The notes beneath the pieces were generated by a model that was not told where the DNA came from, did not search any database, and saw only the letters and a list, made by a program, of their open reading frames with translations. A program made the position numbers and the translations under genes. From Bacteroidales bacterium (GTDB lineage Bacteria > Bacteroidota > Bacteroidia > Bacteroidales > UBA932): a DNA stretch of 21,681 bases. The DNA is taken from the NCBI GenBank assembly GCA_016295455.1, contig JAEDLE010000033.1:1-21681 (forward strand), written 5' to 3'. Shown here piece after piece: positions 1-8,152 of the stretch (its first letter is position 1; each line of letters starts with the position of its first letter).

Positions 1-2
1 CC

Positions 3-404
3 ACAAAGACCAAGGTCGATGAGTTCGGTTCATCCAACTTCCTCGCCATCAAGGGTGACAAGTACGTGACACCGCTTTCGGACTCCGTGCTCCCTTCCAT
101 CACCAACAAGACCCTCCAGGCTGTTGCCGAGGATTTCGGTCTGACGGTCGAGAAAAGGGATGTCCCTGTGGACGAACTTGCCGAGTTCGATGAAATCAAC
201 GCCTGCGGCACGGCCGTGGTCATCACTCCGATCAGCTCCATCGACGACAAGCTCACCCTCGAGAGCAGCGAAATCACCAGGACCTTCCATGTCCCTTCAG
301 GGGATGAGTGCGGCAAGGTCAGCAGGAAGATGTACGAGCGCATACGCGGCATTCAGGACGGAACCGAGGAAGACAGCCACGGCTGGAACCTGTTCCTCGA
401 CTGA
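3..404 (+). CDS. ilvE: Branched-chain amino acid aminotransferase, C-terminal part (5' end outside window)
   Basis: This is the last 133 codons of a PLP-dependent fold-type IV aminotransferase that interconverts leucine, isoleucine and valine with their 2-keto acids in the cytoplasm. The frame is open from base 3 with no start in view, so the gene is cut by the window edge. Recognisable class-IV C-terminal features are the segment GDKYVTPLSDSVLPSITNK, where the small domain meets the cofactor site, and NACGTAVVITPIS, which corresponds to the phosphate/carboxylate-binding ACGTA loop of bacterial BCATs. The end, with a short helix and HGWNLFLD, is typical of Bacteroidota BCATs. A strong intrinsic terminator follows 23 nt after the stop. 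D-amino acid aminotransferase or ADC lyase are the family alternatives, but the ACGTAVVITPI segment favours BCAT. Confidence 0.9.
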   Translation, partial: TKTKVDEFGSSNFLAIKGDKYVTPLSDSVLPSITNKTLQAVAEDFGLTVEKRDVPVDELAEFDEINACGTAVVITPISSIDDKLTLESSEITRTFHVPSGDECGKVSRKMYERIRGIQDGTEEDSHGWNLFLD

Positions 405-427
405 TTCTCCGGACATATCATTTCCAG

Positions 428-474
428 ACGGGGATGACCTTCAGATTTCGGTCTGCGGTCATCCCCGTTTTTTT
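428..474 (+). terminator. Intrinsic terminator after ilvE
   Basis: A perfect 12-bp stem, ACGGGGATGACC (428-439) with GGTCATCCCCGT (457-468), is followed at once by seven T residues (468-474). The loop holds a second small stem, CAGA (442-445) with TCTG (452-455). It sits 23 nt after the ilvE stop codon and should end that transcript. Confidence 0.92.
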
Positions 475-631
475 CTGCATGTTCTGCGGCATTTCGCAAG
501 GGGCCACAATGCGGATATGCCAAAATAATGCTGTTCCCGAAGTCTCCTATATGGGTTACGTCACCCAGAGAATCTCCGTTGAAGGCAGACTCCATAGACG
601 AGGAAAAAGCAGCATACCAGAACCCTGGATA

Positions 632-662
632 TTGATTGGTTAACCAATTGTTTGTATGTTTG
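632..662 (+). promoter_or_regulatory. Bacteroidota-type promoter of the GH115 gene
   Basis: TATGTTTG at 655-662 matches the -7 consensus TAnnTTTG of the primary sigma factor of Bacteroidota. A TTG at 632-634 lies 20 bp upstream, at the usual -33 spacing. Transcription would start near 668-670, leaving a leader of about 55 nt before the ATG at 724. Confidence 0.65.
635..648. promoter_or_regulatory. 14-bp perfect palindrome inside the GH115 promoter (probable operator)
   Basis: ATTGGTTAACCAAT is its own reverse complement and lies exactly between the -33 TTG and the -7 element of the GH115 promoter. A dimeric repressor bound here would block RNA polymerase. The protein is unknown. A LacI-family regulator is encoded at 10414-11460, but I found no copy of this site near that gene, so the link is not shown. 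Confidence 0.5.
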
Positions 663-691
663 GGGGAGAGCCGGTGATCCGGCTTCTCCCC
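663..691 (+). other. Leader hairpin at the 5' end of the GH115 mRNA
   Basis: GGGGAGAGCCGG (663-674), a TGAT loop and CCGGC-T-TCTCCCC (679-691) form a 12-bp GC-rich stem with one bulged T. It starts within a few bases of the predicted transcription start and has no T-run after it. It is more likely a 5' mRNA-stabilising or control hairpin than a terminator. Confidence 0.5.
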
Positions 692-723
692 TTGATTCAT
701 AATAACAGTTCATACTCCACCTT

Positions 724-3372
724 ATGTCAAAGAGAAGACTTCTGATTTCCATCCTTTGTGTATTCTGCACCGGAGTGTGCATGAATGCCATCGACAACAA
801 GGGCATAGCCCACCACAGCCTGTCCTCCGGGCGTTTCACCGTAATCGGTGGAGGCGTTCCTACCGCAATTCTGGCCGACCCTCAGGACAATAGCGCGGTA
901 AGAATTGCGATAGAGTCCCTGTGCAGGGACTTCAAGGCAGTCAGCGGCAATGAGCCCAGGGTTTCCGCAGAGGCTGACGCAGAACGGATGATAGTGATAG
1001 GGAGTGCGGAGAGCCGCCATATTTCCGAACTCATCGCCAAAGGGAAAATCGACGGCAGCGAGCTTGCCGGAAAGAACGAGAAGTACCTCCTGACCGTGGT
1101 CGAGCATCCTTTCGAGGGTGTGGAAGAGGCTCTGGTCATTGCAGGAAGCGACAGGAGAGGTACGGTATACGGCATCTACGAGCTCAGTGAGCAGATAGGC
1201 GTGTCGCCGTGGTATTTCTGGGCGGACACCCCTGTTGAACATCACGATGACATATCCATAGAGAAAGGCTGTTATACGGCAGAGGAACCGGCGGTGAGGT
1301 ATCGCGGTCTGTTCCTGAACGACGAGGCTCCGTGCCTTACGACCTGGGTGAAGAATCACTACGGTACCGAAAGGGGCGGACATGAGTTCTACGCCGACGT
1401 TTTCGAGCTGATTCTGCGTCTGCGTGGCAATTTCCTCTGGCCGGCGATGTGGGGTTGGGCTTTCTATGCCGACGATCCGCTCAACAGCAAGACGGCTGAC
1501 GAGATGGGCGTAGTGATGGGAACCTCTCACCACGAGCCTATGGCCAGAAACCACCAGGAATGGGCGCGCAACCCTAAGGCATATGGCGGAGTGTGGGACT
1601 ATACGAAGAACAAGAAGGAACTGCAGCGGTTCTTCCGTGAGGGTATCGAGAGGTCCAAGGACAATGAGGACCTCATCACCATAGGTATGAGAGGCGACGG
1701 CGACGCAGCCCTGTCCGGCAGCGATGAGGACATTATCCGCATGATGGAGAGCCTGTTCAGGGACCAGCGCCAGATCATACGCAAGGTCACAGGCAAGCCG
1801 GCGGAGGAAAGGCCTCAGGTCTGGGCTCTTTACAAGGAAGTCCAGCTGTATTATGAAAAGGGACTGCGTGTGCCGGATGACGTCATCATACTCATTTCGG
1901 ATGACAACTGGGGCAATGTCAGGAAACTTCCGAATGAGGAGGAAAGGAAGCACAAAGGCGGTTGGGGCATGTACTACCACGTTGACTACGTAGGCGCCCC
2001 GAGAAATTCCAAATGGCTGAACATCACCCCGATACAGCACCTCTGGGAGCAGATGCAGCTTACTTATGAATATGGCGTCGACCAGCTCTGGGTCCTGAAC
2101 GTGGGTGACCTCAAGCCTCAGGAGTATCCGATTTCCCTCTTCCTTGACATGGCGTGGAGACCGAAGAAATACAATGCAGCGACGCTGCTTGACCATACTC
2201 TGGAGTTCTGCGCGCAGCAGTTCGGGGAGGACCAGGCTGAAGAAGCGGCTCGTATACTGAATCTCTACAGCAAGTACAGCGGTCGCATCACTGCGGAGAT
2301 GCTGGACAAGAACAGCTATAATCTGGAGAACGGGGAATGGGAACAGGTATGCGGTGAATGGGCGAAGCTGGAGGCGGAGGCCCTGCGCCAGTATCTCACC
2401 CTGAAGCCGGAGTATAGGGATGTGTATCAGGAGATTCTGCTCTTCCCGATCCAGGCGCTCGGAAATGTGTATGAGATGTATTATGCGCAGGCGATGAACA
2501 ACAAGTTGTTTGTCGAGGGTAATCCTGCCGCCAACGAGTGGGCCGAACGCTGTGAGAAGGCCTTCAAGCGCGACTCCCTGCTCTGCCTGTCATATAACAG
2601 GGACATAGCCGGAGGCAAGTGGAATGGCATGATGATACAGAAGCATATTGGCTATACGAACTGGAATGACAATTTCCCTGCTGACACTCAGCCTCAGGTC
2701 TGCCGTTTCGAGGGGAAGATCAAGGACGGCCTGTATGAATTCAGGGAGAAGAATGGTGTGGTCGCCATGGAGGCGGAGCATTATTTCAGCGCAGTGAATG
2801 CTCCTGAGGCGTCCTGGACGGTGATTCCGTATATGGGAAGGACTCTGAGCGGCGTTTCCCTGCAGCCATATTCGGCTAGTACTGAGGGTGCCAGCCTGAG
2901 TTACAGATTTACGACTCAAAGGGATGTACCTGAGGCTCAGATTCATTTCATCCTGAATTCCACACTTGCGTTCGCCCGCACCGAGGGCCACCGTTTTGCG
3001 GTGAGTCTGGACGGAGGGGATGAAGTGATCGTGAATTTCAACAGCAAACTGAACGAGCAGCCGGAGAATATCTATTCCATCTATTATCCTACTGTGGCCG
3101 GCAGGGTTATCGACCACGTGGAGAGCTTCAGCCTCAAGGCGGGTGAGCATACGCTGACGATACGCCCTATCGAGCCGGGTACGGTGTTCGAGAAGATAGT
3201 CGTGGATTGTGGAGGCTATGAAAAGTCTTATCTCTTCGGTGATGAGAGTCCTGTGGTCAGGCCGTCTGAAGCCGGCGTCATCCCGCCGATTCAGCCGCGC
3301 AGGCCGCGTTTCACCGAAGAGCAGCTGGAGCAGTTCCGCAAGATGAGGGAAGAAAGGGAAAAGGCTAAGTAA
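724..3372 (+). CDS. GH115 family alpha-glucuronidase, secreted
   Basis: This 882-residue protein matches glycoside hydrolase family 115, whose members remove alpha-1,2-linked (4-O-methyl)glucuronic acid from glucuronoxylan, including internal decorations. Residues 1-22 form a signal peptide (basic MSKRR, hydrophobic core, probable cut after MNA). It lacks a good lipobox, so I expect a soluble periplasmic or exported enzyme. The N-terminal small domain contains GTVYGIYELSEQIGVSPWYFW, followed by the barrel with YRGLFLNDEAP, LRLRGNFLWPAMWGWAF and VMGTSHHEPMARN, all typical of the family. From about residue 675 comes the C-terminal beta-sandwich (VVAMEAEHYF onward, GH115_C). The length is normal for the family (about 830-980). 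The start is the only ATG ahead of the signal peptide, with no Shine-Dalgarno site, which is common in this phylum. An arginine/glutamate-rich tail follows the last domain. The gene faces the GH67-uxuAB operon. Confidence 0.93.
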   Translation: MSKRRLLISILCVFCTGVCMNAIDNKGIAHHSLSSGRFTVIGGGVPTAILADPQDNSAVRIAIESLCRDFKAVSGNEPRVSAEADAERMIVIGSAESRHISELIAKGKIDGSELAGKNEKYLLTVVEHPFEGVEEALVIAGSDRRGTVYGIYELSEQIGVSPWYFWADTPVEHHDDISIEKGCYTAEEPAVRYRGLFLNDEAPCLTTWVKNHYGTERGGHEFYADVFELILRLRGNFLWPAMWGWAFYADDPLNSKTADEMGVVMGTSHHEPMARNHQEWARNPKAYGGVWDYTKNKKELQRFFREGIERSKDNEDLITIGMRGDGDAALSGSDEDIIRMMESLFRDQRQIIRKVTGKPAEERPQVWALYKEVQLYYEKGLRVPDDVIILISDDNWGNVRKLPNEEERKHKGGWGMYYHVDYVGAPRNSKWLNITPIQHLWEQMQLTYEYGVDQLWVLNVGDLKPQEYPISLFLDMAWRPKKYNAATLLDHTLEFCAQQFGEDQAEEAARILNLYSKYSGRITAEMLDKNSYNLENGEWEQVCGEWAKLEAEALRQYLTLKPEYRDVYQEILLFPIQALGNVYEMYYAQAMNNKLFVEGNPAANEWAERCEKAFKRDSLLCLSYNRDIAGGKWNGMMIQKHIGYTNWNDNFPADTQPQVCRFEGKIKDGLYEFREKNGVVAMEAEHYFSAVNAPEASWTVIPYMGRTLSGVSLQPYSASTEGASLSYRFTTQRDVPEAQIHFILNSTLAFARTEGHRFAVSLDGGDEVIVNFNSKLNEQPENIYSIYYPTVAGRVIDHVESFSLKAGEHTLTIRPIEPGTVFEKIVVDCGGYEKSYLFGDESPVVRPSEAGVIPPIQPRRPRFTEEQLEQFRKMREEREKAK

Positions 3373-3377
3373 TTATG

Positions 3378-3415
3378 GCAGAGAGGCTGACCGAATATTC
3401 GGTCAGCCTCTCTGC
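3378..3415. terminator. Perfect 38-bp palindrome between convergent genes (bidirectional terminator)
   Basis: A self-complementary 38-bp sequence centred on AATATT (3394-3399) lies 5 bp after the GH115 stop and 23 bp after the uxuB stop on the other strand. The arms run GCAGAGAGGCTGACCG inward. Neither side has a T-run, so it may act by stalling polymerase or by protecting the 3' ends of both transcripts rather than as a classical intrinsic terminator. Confidence 0.75.
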
Positions 3416-3438
3416 TCATGCGCCGTGAAATCCCGCTC

Positions 3439-5028
3439 CTACCTCGCACTTACATATTTGTGCAGGGTTGCCCTTACGGCTCCCTTGCCGGCGTAGAGTT
3501 CCTTCACCATATTCTCTATTCTCTCACCGAGGCCGACTTCGTAGAGGTCGACCGCGAAGATGTCCTTGCGGGAATAGAGCTTCCTCAGGCAGCTGAAATC
3601 CTGGTCAGGCTTTCCGAGCTCGAGAGGAGCGACTATGGCCTGGAGTTCGGCAAGGAGCGGATCGGAAGACGGCTCGAACGGATGGCCCTCATCGTCAAGA
3701 CCCTTGAGATAACGGGCATATCCGGCAAGGGTGAGAGGAATCAGGACGAGATTGTCCATATCCAGACCCCTGGCGACATATTTCTTGATGGTCTCGCCGA
3801 AACGGATAGGCAGTTTCTGCGAGGTGTCGGTGGCGATACGCTGGGGCGCATCAGGCATGAACGGGTTCGGAAGGCGGCGGTTTATGACCGTGCCTATGAA
3901 CTCGTAAGGATTCAGCACTCCGGGGTCGGTAACCACAGGCATCGCCTCGATATAGCCGAGTTTCTGGATGAAAGAGCGCAGGTCCGGATCGGCGGTTTCA
4001 GCCGAAATCAGGGTATATCCCAGCATGCAGCCGTAAATTGCCATGGCAGTGTGGAGCGGGTTCAGACAGGTGGTGACCTTCATCGTCTCGACCTCGTCCA
4101 CGGTCTTGCGGGTGGTATAGAGCGCACCGCCCAGTTCGAGCGGCGGACGGCCGTTGGTGTAATTGTCCTCCACTACCAGATACTGCACCTCCTCGGCATT
4201 CACGAACGGAGCCGTGAAGGTCTTCTTCCCGGTCACTATGGTCTCATTGTCCTCAAAACCGTCCTCCGCAAGCATTTTCTGCACCTTCTCGTGCGGACGC
4301 GGAGTGATTTTGTCAATCATCGACCACGGATATGTCACCTTCCCGCTGTCACGCAGATACTCCAGGAAACCTTCCGGAACGAGACCGTCCTTGACCCATC
4401 TTTCCGCATATGCCAACACGCCGTCCCTGAGCTTGTCGCCGTTGTGGGAACAGTTGTCGGTGCTCTGGAGGGTCAGAGGCAGGGATCCCGAGCTGTAACG
4501 TTCGAGCATGAGGGCTGCGACCTTGCCCATGGCCAGGACAGGGCTGAGCCCCCTCTCAAGGTCTGCAGGAGCGACTGAGTAGCCTTTCTCGGTGATGGTG
4601 AAAGTCACCATCTGCAGGCTCGGAGCCTTGAATATCTCCACGAGACGGGCCCAGTCCCCAGTGAATGAAGGGTCAGCCTTGAGGCTTTCCGTTATGGAGC
4701 CGATCACCTTCTTCTCGATGGTGCCGCTCGACTGCAGGCTCACCAGCAGGGCAAGGTTGCCATATGGCCGATAAACCTTGTCTATGATTTCATAATCGAA
4801 GCTTTCAGCCACTATCACGCCCCTGTCATACTTGCCGCTGTTGAGGGCGTCGTTGAGTATGGCTGCCGGGAAGGCGCGGAAGATGTTGCCTGCGCCGAAA
4901 TGCAGCCAGGTCGGGTTGTCGTGGGTCCTCTTCACCAGTCCGGCAATGTCATAGGAAGGCAGTTCGTAGCCTTTGGACTCCCATTCACTGCGGTCAAAGG
5001 AACCGCTCAGTATGTCATTCAGTCTCAT
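3439..5028 (-). CDS. uxuB: Fructuronate reductase / D-mannonate oxidoreductase (mannitol dehydrogenase family)
   Basis: This 529-residue cytoplasmic enzyme belongs to the long-chain mannitol dehydrogenase family. It would reduce D-fructuronate to D-mannonate with NADH. The nucleotide-binding loop is WLHFGAGNIFR (about residues 41-51). Further family blocks are TITEKGY (144-150), STDNCSHNG (189-197), SMIDKITPRP (236-245) with the catalytic-region lysine, and the late KVTTCLNPLHTAMA (317-330). Mannitol or altronate oxidoreductases share these motifs. The choice of substrate rests on the neighbour, since uxuA starts only 6 bp upstream in the same operon and makes the next step. CGGAGA directly before the ATG gives a plausible ribosome site. 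It is the last gene of the leftward operon. Confidence 0.9.
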   Translation of the reverse strand: MRLNDILSGSFDRSEWESKGYELPSYDIAGLVKRTHDNPTWLHFGAGNIFRAFPAAILNDALNSGKYDRGVIVAESFDYEIIDKVYRPYGNLALLVSLQSSGTIEKKVIGSITESLKADPSFTGDWARLVEIFKAPSLQMVTFTITEKGYSVAPADLERGLSPVLAMGKVAALMLERYSSGSLPLTLQSTDNCSHNGDKLRDGVLAYAERWVKDGLVPEGFLEYLRDSGKVTYPWSMIDKITPRPHEKVQKMLAEDGFEDNETIVTGKKTFTAPFVNAEEVQYLVVEDNYTNGRPPLELGGALYTTRKTVDEVETMKVTTCLNPLHTAMAIYGCMLGYTLISAETADPDLRSFIQKLGYIEAMPVVTDPGVLNPYEFIGTVINRRLPNPFMPDAPQRIATDTSQKLPIRFGETIKKYVARGLDMDNLVLIPLTLAGYARYLKGLDDEGHPFEPSSDPLLAELQAIVAPLELGKPDQDFSCLRKLYSRKDIFAVDLYEVGLGERIENMVKELYAGKGAVRATLHKYVSAR

Positions 5029-5034
5029 TCTCCG

Positions 5035-6231
5035 TCATTTTGAAAGTTCATCCTCGACTGCAGCCATCATGCCGCCCACCTGTCCGAGGGCGAGCATCCT
5101 GCCATAGAAACCATATCCCGGATTGTAGCCGTTCACGGCGTCGTCAAGTATGTCCTTGCCGTGGTCCACACGCATAGGCAGGCCTATGCCTCCGTTGGCG
5201 TTGCGGCGGCGCTCCTCAGTCGTGAATATCCTGCAGAGCTCGACCAGATGGCCGCGTCCCTTGGTGTGCGGAGCCTCGATGAAATTGCCTCCTCCCAGCA
5301 CGTTGCACGAACGCATATGCACGAAATGGGTCCTGGAGGCGAACTCTTTCGCCATATCCACAACCTCGTTCTGTTCTCCGGCGCTGAGTGAGCCGGCGCA
5401 GAAGGTGAGGCCGTTGTGAGGGTTGTCAACGGCGTTGAGCATCCAGCGTATGTCCTCGGCGGTGCGTACGATTCTCGGAAGGCCGAGCACCTCCATAGGC
5501 GGGTCGTCAGGATGGACGCACATGTTGATGTCCCATTTCTCGCAGACCGGCATTATGGCGTTGAGGAAATACTTCATGTTCTCGCGGAGCTTGTCCTTGT
5601 CTATGCCCTTGTAGAGCTCGAGCAGGCCCTTGAACTTGCGTATCGGCTCCTTGTCGTCTTCGCTGATGTTGCCATTCACGAAGCCCTGGGTCTTGACTAT
5701 GATGTTGTTCACAAGCTCGTGCTTCTGCTCTTCGGTCATGGTCTTGTCCATCTCCTCCACCTTCGCCACTATTTCGGCCGGGAATTCCTTTGCGGCGCCT
5801 TCGCGCTCGAGTATCTTGATGTCAAAATATGCGAAGCTGGCATAGTCGAAATAGAGGGAGGTACTGCCGTCGTCCCACTTGTGCTTGAGGTCGGTCCGGG
5901 CCCAGTCGAGCACAGGCATGAAGTTGTAGCAAATGGTCTTGATGCCGCACTTGCCGAGATTCTCGAGGCTGACTATGTAGTTTTCTATCAGCTTGTCGCG
6001 TTCAGGACCGGCATATTTGATGGCCTCGCATACCGGAAGGCTCTCCACCACCGACCAGCGGAGACCGAATGATTCGATGTAGTTCTTGAGGTCCATTATG
6101 GCCTCTTCTGTCCAGATCTCGCCGTTCGGCACTTCATGAAGTGCTGTAACTATGCCTTCGACTCCGATCTGACGGAGCATGGAAAGAGTGATCTTATCCT
6201 TCTTTCCGAACCATCTCCAGGTTTTTTCCAT
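5035..6231 (-). CDS. uxuA: Mannonate dehydratase
   Basis: This 398-residue TIM-barrel enzyme dehydrates D-mannonate to 2-keto-3-deoxy-D-gluconate in the cytoplasm and needs a divalent metal. UxuA signatures are clear from the start (TWRWFGKKDKI, TALHEVPNGEIW). The metal-site residues known in the family appear in the right order: His240 in MCVHPDDPP, Cys278 in TFCAGSLSAG, His305 in HFVHMRSCN and Asp356 in MRVDHGK. The length is like that of E. coli UxuA (394). The gene lies 7 bp after the esterase stop and 6 bp before uxuB, so translation of the operon is closely packed. A cytosolic catabolic enzyme co-transcribed with exported glycan-trimming enzymes implies that the substrate is glucuronate released from glycans. 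Confidence 0.96.
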   Translation of the reverse strand: MEKTWRWFGKKDKITLSMLRQIGVEGIVTALHEVPNGEIWTEEAIMDLKNYIESFGLRWSVVESLPVCEAIKYAGPERDKLIENYIVSLENLGKCGIKTICYNFMPVLDWARTDLKHKWDDGSTSLYFDYASFAYFDIKILEREGAAKEFPAEIVAKVEEMDKTMTEEQKHELVNNIIVKTQGFVNGNISEDDKEPIRKFKGLLELYKGIDKDKLRENMKYFLNAIMPVCEKWDINMCVHPDDPPMEVLGLPRIVRTAEDIRWMLNAVDNPHNGLTFCAGSLSAGEQNEVVDMAKEFASRTHFVHMRSCNVLGGGNFIEAPHTKGRGHLVELCRIFTTEERRRNANGGIGLPMRVDHGKDILDDAVNGYNPGYGFYGRMLALGQVGGMMAAVEDELSK

Positions 6232-6238
6232 ATGATTG

Positions 6239-8149
6239 TCAATTAGTATAATTCATTCTCACGTTGTTGGGTTCATATCCCCGCTCATCTGTCCTGAAAG
6301 GGGATGCCAGCAGACCTTCCCTGTTGATGAGGTTGGCCTCGTCAGGATTGTCCGCCCAGGCATAGCGCACTGCCACGGGATACGGGACCTCAGGGCTGGA
6401 CACCACCACTGTATTGCCCTTGATGACCGCATCGGCCCATACGAAGCGCCCGTCCTCTCCCGCTATCGCGAAATGCCTGAGGGCTCCGTCACGGCTTCTG
6501 AGGCCACCTCCTGTTGAACTGAAGCTAAGCACTATCCTGTCACCTTCGATTTTCATGCCTTCATATACCGGACCGGAAGCCACGACCTTTTCCCCGTAGC
6601 AGAGTTGCCTGGTCCAGAGGAAGAGCCTCTTGGCAAGGTCCTTCTTGTTGAGGGGGTGGATGTCGTTGTATTCCCCGGTGTCATAGCCTACGACCAGACC
6701 GGTGCGCGGGGTACTGCGGAAGACTTTCAGCTGCGCCTCCCTCAGCCTTGCCCAGTCGCTGTCGGTAGGATGGTCATACTTGTCCATATAGTTCGGAAGC
6801 TGGCAGATGAGCACAGGCAGGTCAGGGCTGGAGAAGAATTCCCTCCAGGACTCCACGAGAGCCCTGAGCAGGCCTTCATAGGCTGCGGCTTCGGAGGCGT
6901 TGGATTCGCCCTGATACCATATAACTCCGCAGAAGGAATAATCTTTCAGAGGGTTGACCATTCCGTTGAAGAGGCCTGCCCCCGTGAAGCCCCTGCGCGG
7001 AGCCCCCGGGAATGCACCCGGTTGTCTGCGGGCTGCGGTCCTGCCCACACGGTATTTCCAGCTGCCGGTGAGGTCGATTTCCGCCTCGTCTGCGACTATC
7101 CTGTACGGCTTGTCAGGCACGAATCCGGCATCGCCCGCGTTCGCCGTCAGCCTCACGGCAACGACATTCCTGCCCTCATGGAGCACGCCTGCAGGAATGT
7201 CATACTTGCGCGGAGGTCCGAAATACGAAGTCGAGCCCACGAGAGTTCCGTTGACATAGACCTCGTCCCCGTCCACAAGACGCCCCATCAGTATCCTTGC
7301 GTGACGGCCGTCCATCGACTGCGGAACATCTATCTCCTTGCGGAACCAGACCACGCCACGTTCAATTCCCGACTCGGAGAGATATGCCGGCTCCATCACA
7401 CTGTCCCAGAGGGAATCGTCGTAATCTTCCCTGTGCCAGCCTTCGAGCTGTCCCCTGTCGGCAGCCGCATTCTCAGAGGCGAGGGCCTCTTCCTTCATTC
7501 GGGCTATCTGCGGGAAAGCCAGGAGCCTGTCCTCCGGTATCCAGCTCTCTATGCGGGAACCTCCCAGACTCGAAACCATCATACCCTGAGGGACTCCTGT
7601 CTTCTCATATGCCTCCATGGCGTAAAAATATGCCAGGGCCTTCCAGTTCATCACATCGGAGGATATGGCGGAGTGCCATCTCTCCCCCTGCGGTATGTCG
7701 GCCTGAGGTTCACCCGGCCTGTCGGAGGTAGGGACCTTGTACATGCGGACCATATGGTTGTTGGACACGGGTATCTCGGGATACCTGTCCACCAGCCTCT
7801 CCACAGGAGTCTCCTGGTTGGATTGTCCGGAAAGCAGCCAGACGTCGCCGACCAGCACGTCCCTGATTATCTTCTCGTTGACTTCCAGCAGGTAAGGTCC
7901 GCCGGCCGGGTGCGGGTCCATCGCGACTGACCATCTGCCGTCGTCTCCGGCCTGGGTGAACCAGTGCTTTCCGTCGAAGCGTACAGTCACCTTCTCGCCG
8001 GGGTCGGCCCAGCCCCATACCTTGACCGGGGCATCCCTCCGGATGACCATACAGTCGGATATAACCTGGGGCAGACGTACCTTCGCGTCCGCACTCTGCA
8101 ATGCGGCGGCGGCAAGCAGGGCCACCGCCACTGTCCTGAACGCTTTCAT
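6239..8149 (-). CDS. SGNH-type carbohydrate esterase, sialate O-acetylesterase-like, probable acetylxylan esterase
   Basis: This 636-residue exported protein belongs to the sialate O-acetylesterase (SASA) family. Residues 1-22 are a signal peptide ending in SADA. The nucleophile motif is LLSGQSNQ (Ser110 in GQSN), a second family block is WYQGESNA (411-418), and Asp496/His498 in YNDIHPLNKKD supply the rest of the triad. Between about residues 238 and 370 the catalytic domain is interrupted by a GH2-like beta-sandwich (WFRKEIDVP, DEVYVNGTLVGSTSYFG, LHEGRNVVAVRL), as in many Bacteroidota relatives. Homologues act on sialic acid or on acetylated xylan. Its place between GH67 and uxuA favours acetyl groups on glucuronoxylan, which is an inference. 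It begins 3 bp after the GH67 stop codon. Confidence 0.88.
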   Translation of the reverse strand: MKAFRTVAVALLAAAALQSADAKVRLPQVISDCMVIRRDAPVKVWGWADPGEKVTVRFDGKHWFTQAGDDGRWSVAMDPHPAGGPYLLEVNEKIIRDVLVGDVWLLSGQSNQETPVERLVDRYPEIPVSNNHMVRMYKVPTSDRPGEPQADIPQGERWHSAISSDVMNWKALAYFYAMEAYEKTGVPQGMMVSSLGGSRIESWIPEDRLLAFPQIARMKEEALASENAAADRGQLEGWHREDYDDSLWDSVMEPAYLSESGIERGVVWFRKEIDVPQSMDGRHARILMGRLVDGDEVYVNGTLVGSTSYFGPPRKYDIPAGVLHEGRNVVAVRLTANAGDAGFVPDKPYRIVADEAEIDLTGSWKYRVGRTAARRQPGAFPGAPRRGFTGAGLFNGMVNPLKDYSFCGVIWYQGESNASEAAAYEGLLRALVESWREFFSSPDLPVLICQLPNYMDKYDHPTDSDWARLREAQLKVFRSTPRTGLVVGYDTGEYNDIHPLNKKDLAKRLFLWTRQLCYGEKVVASGPVYEGMKIEGDRIVLSFSSTGGGLRSRDGALRHFAIAGEDGRFVWADAVIKGNTVVVSSPEVPYPVAVRYAWADNPDEANLINREGLLASPFRTDERGYEPNNVRMNYTN

Positions 8150-8152
8150 CGC

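Larger units (their letters stand above)
405..723. other. Intergenic region between ilvE and the GH115 gene
   Basis: This 319-bp non-coding stretch holds the ilvE terminator at its left end. At its right end it holds the promoter, palindrome and leader hairpin of the GH115 gene, listed separately. Between about 475 and 630 I see no promoter match, no convincing short gene and no notable repeat. Confidence 0.6.

Noticed and set aside
561..839. Short minus-strand frames in the ilvE-GH115 intergenic region
   Set aside because: They overlap the GH115 start, its promoter and its hairpin, have no promoter of their own and look random in composition.
727..2196. Long open frame of 489 codons on the minus strand inside the GH115 gene
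   Set aside because: It lies wholly antisense to a clear GH115 coding sequence, has no recognisable domain, and is a by-product of the codon use of the real gene.
3418..4578. 386-codon plus-strand frame opposite uxuB
   Set aside because: It is antisense to a well-supported uxuB, with Arg/Val/His-rich composition typical of shadow frames and no family signature.
6605..7930. 441-codon plus-strand frame opposite the esterase gene
   Set aside because: It is an antisense shadow of the esterase, with no signal peptide or motif. The opposite strand has intact catalytic motifs.
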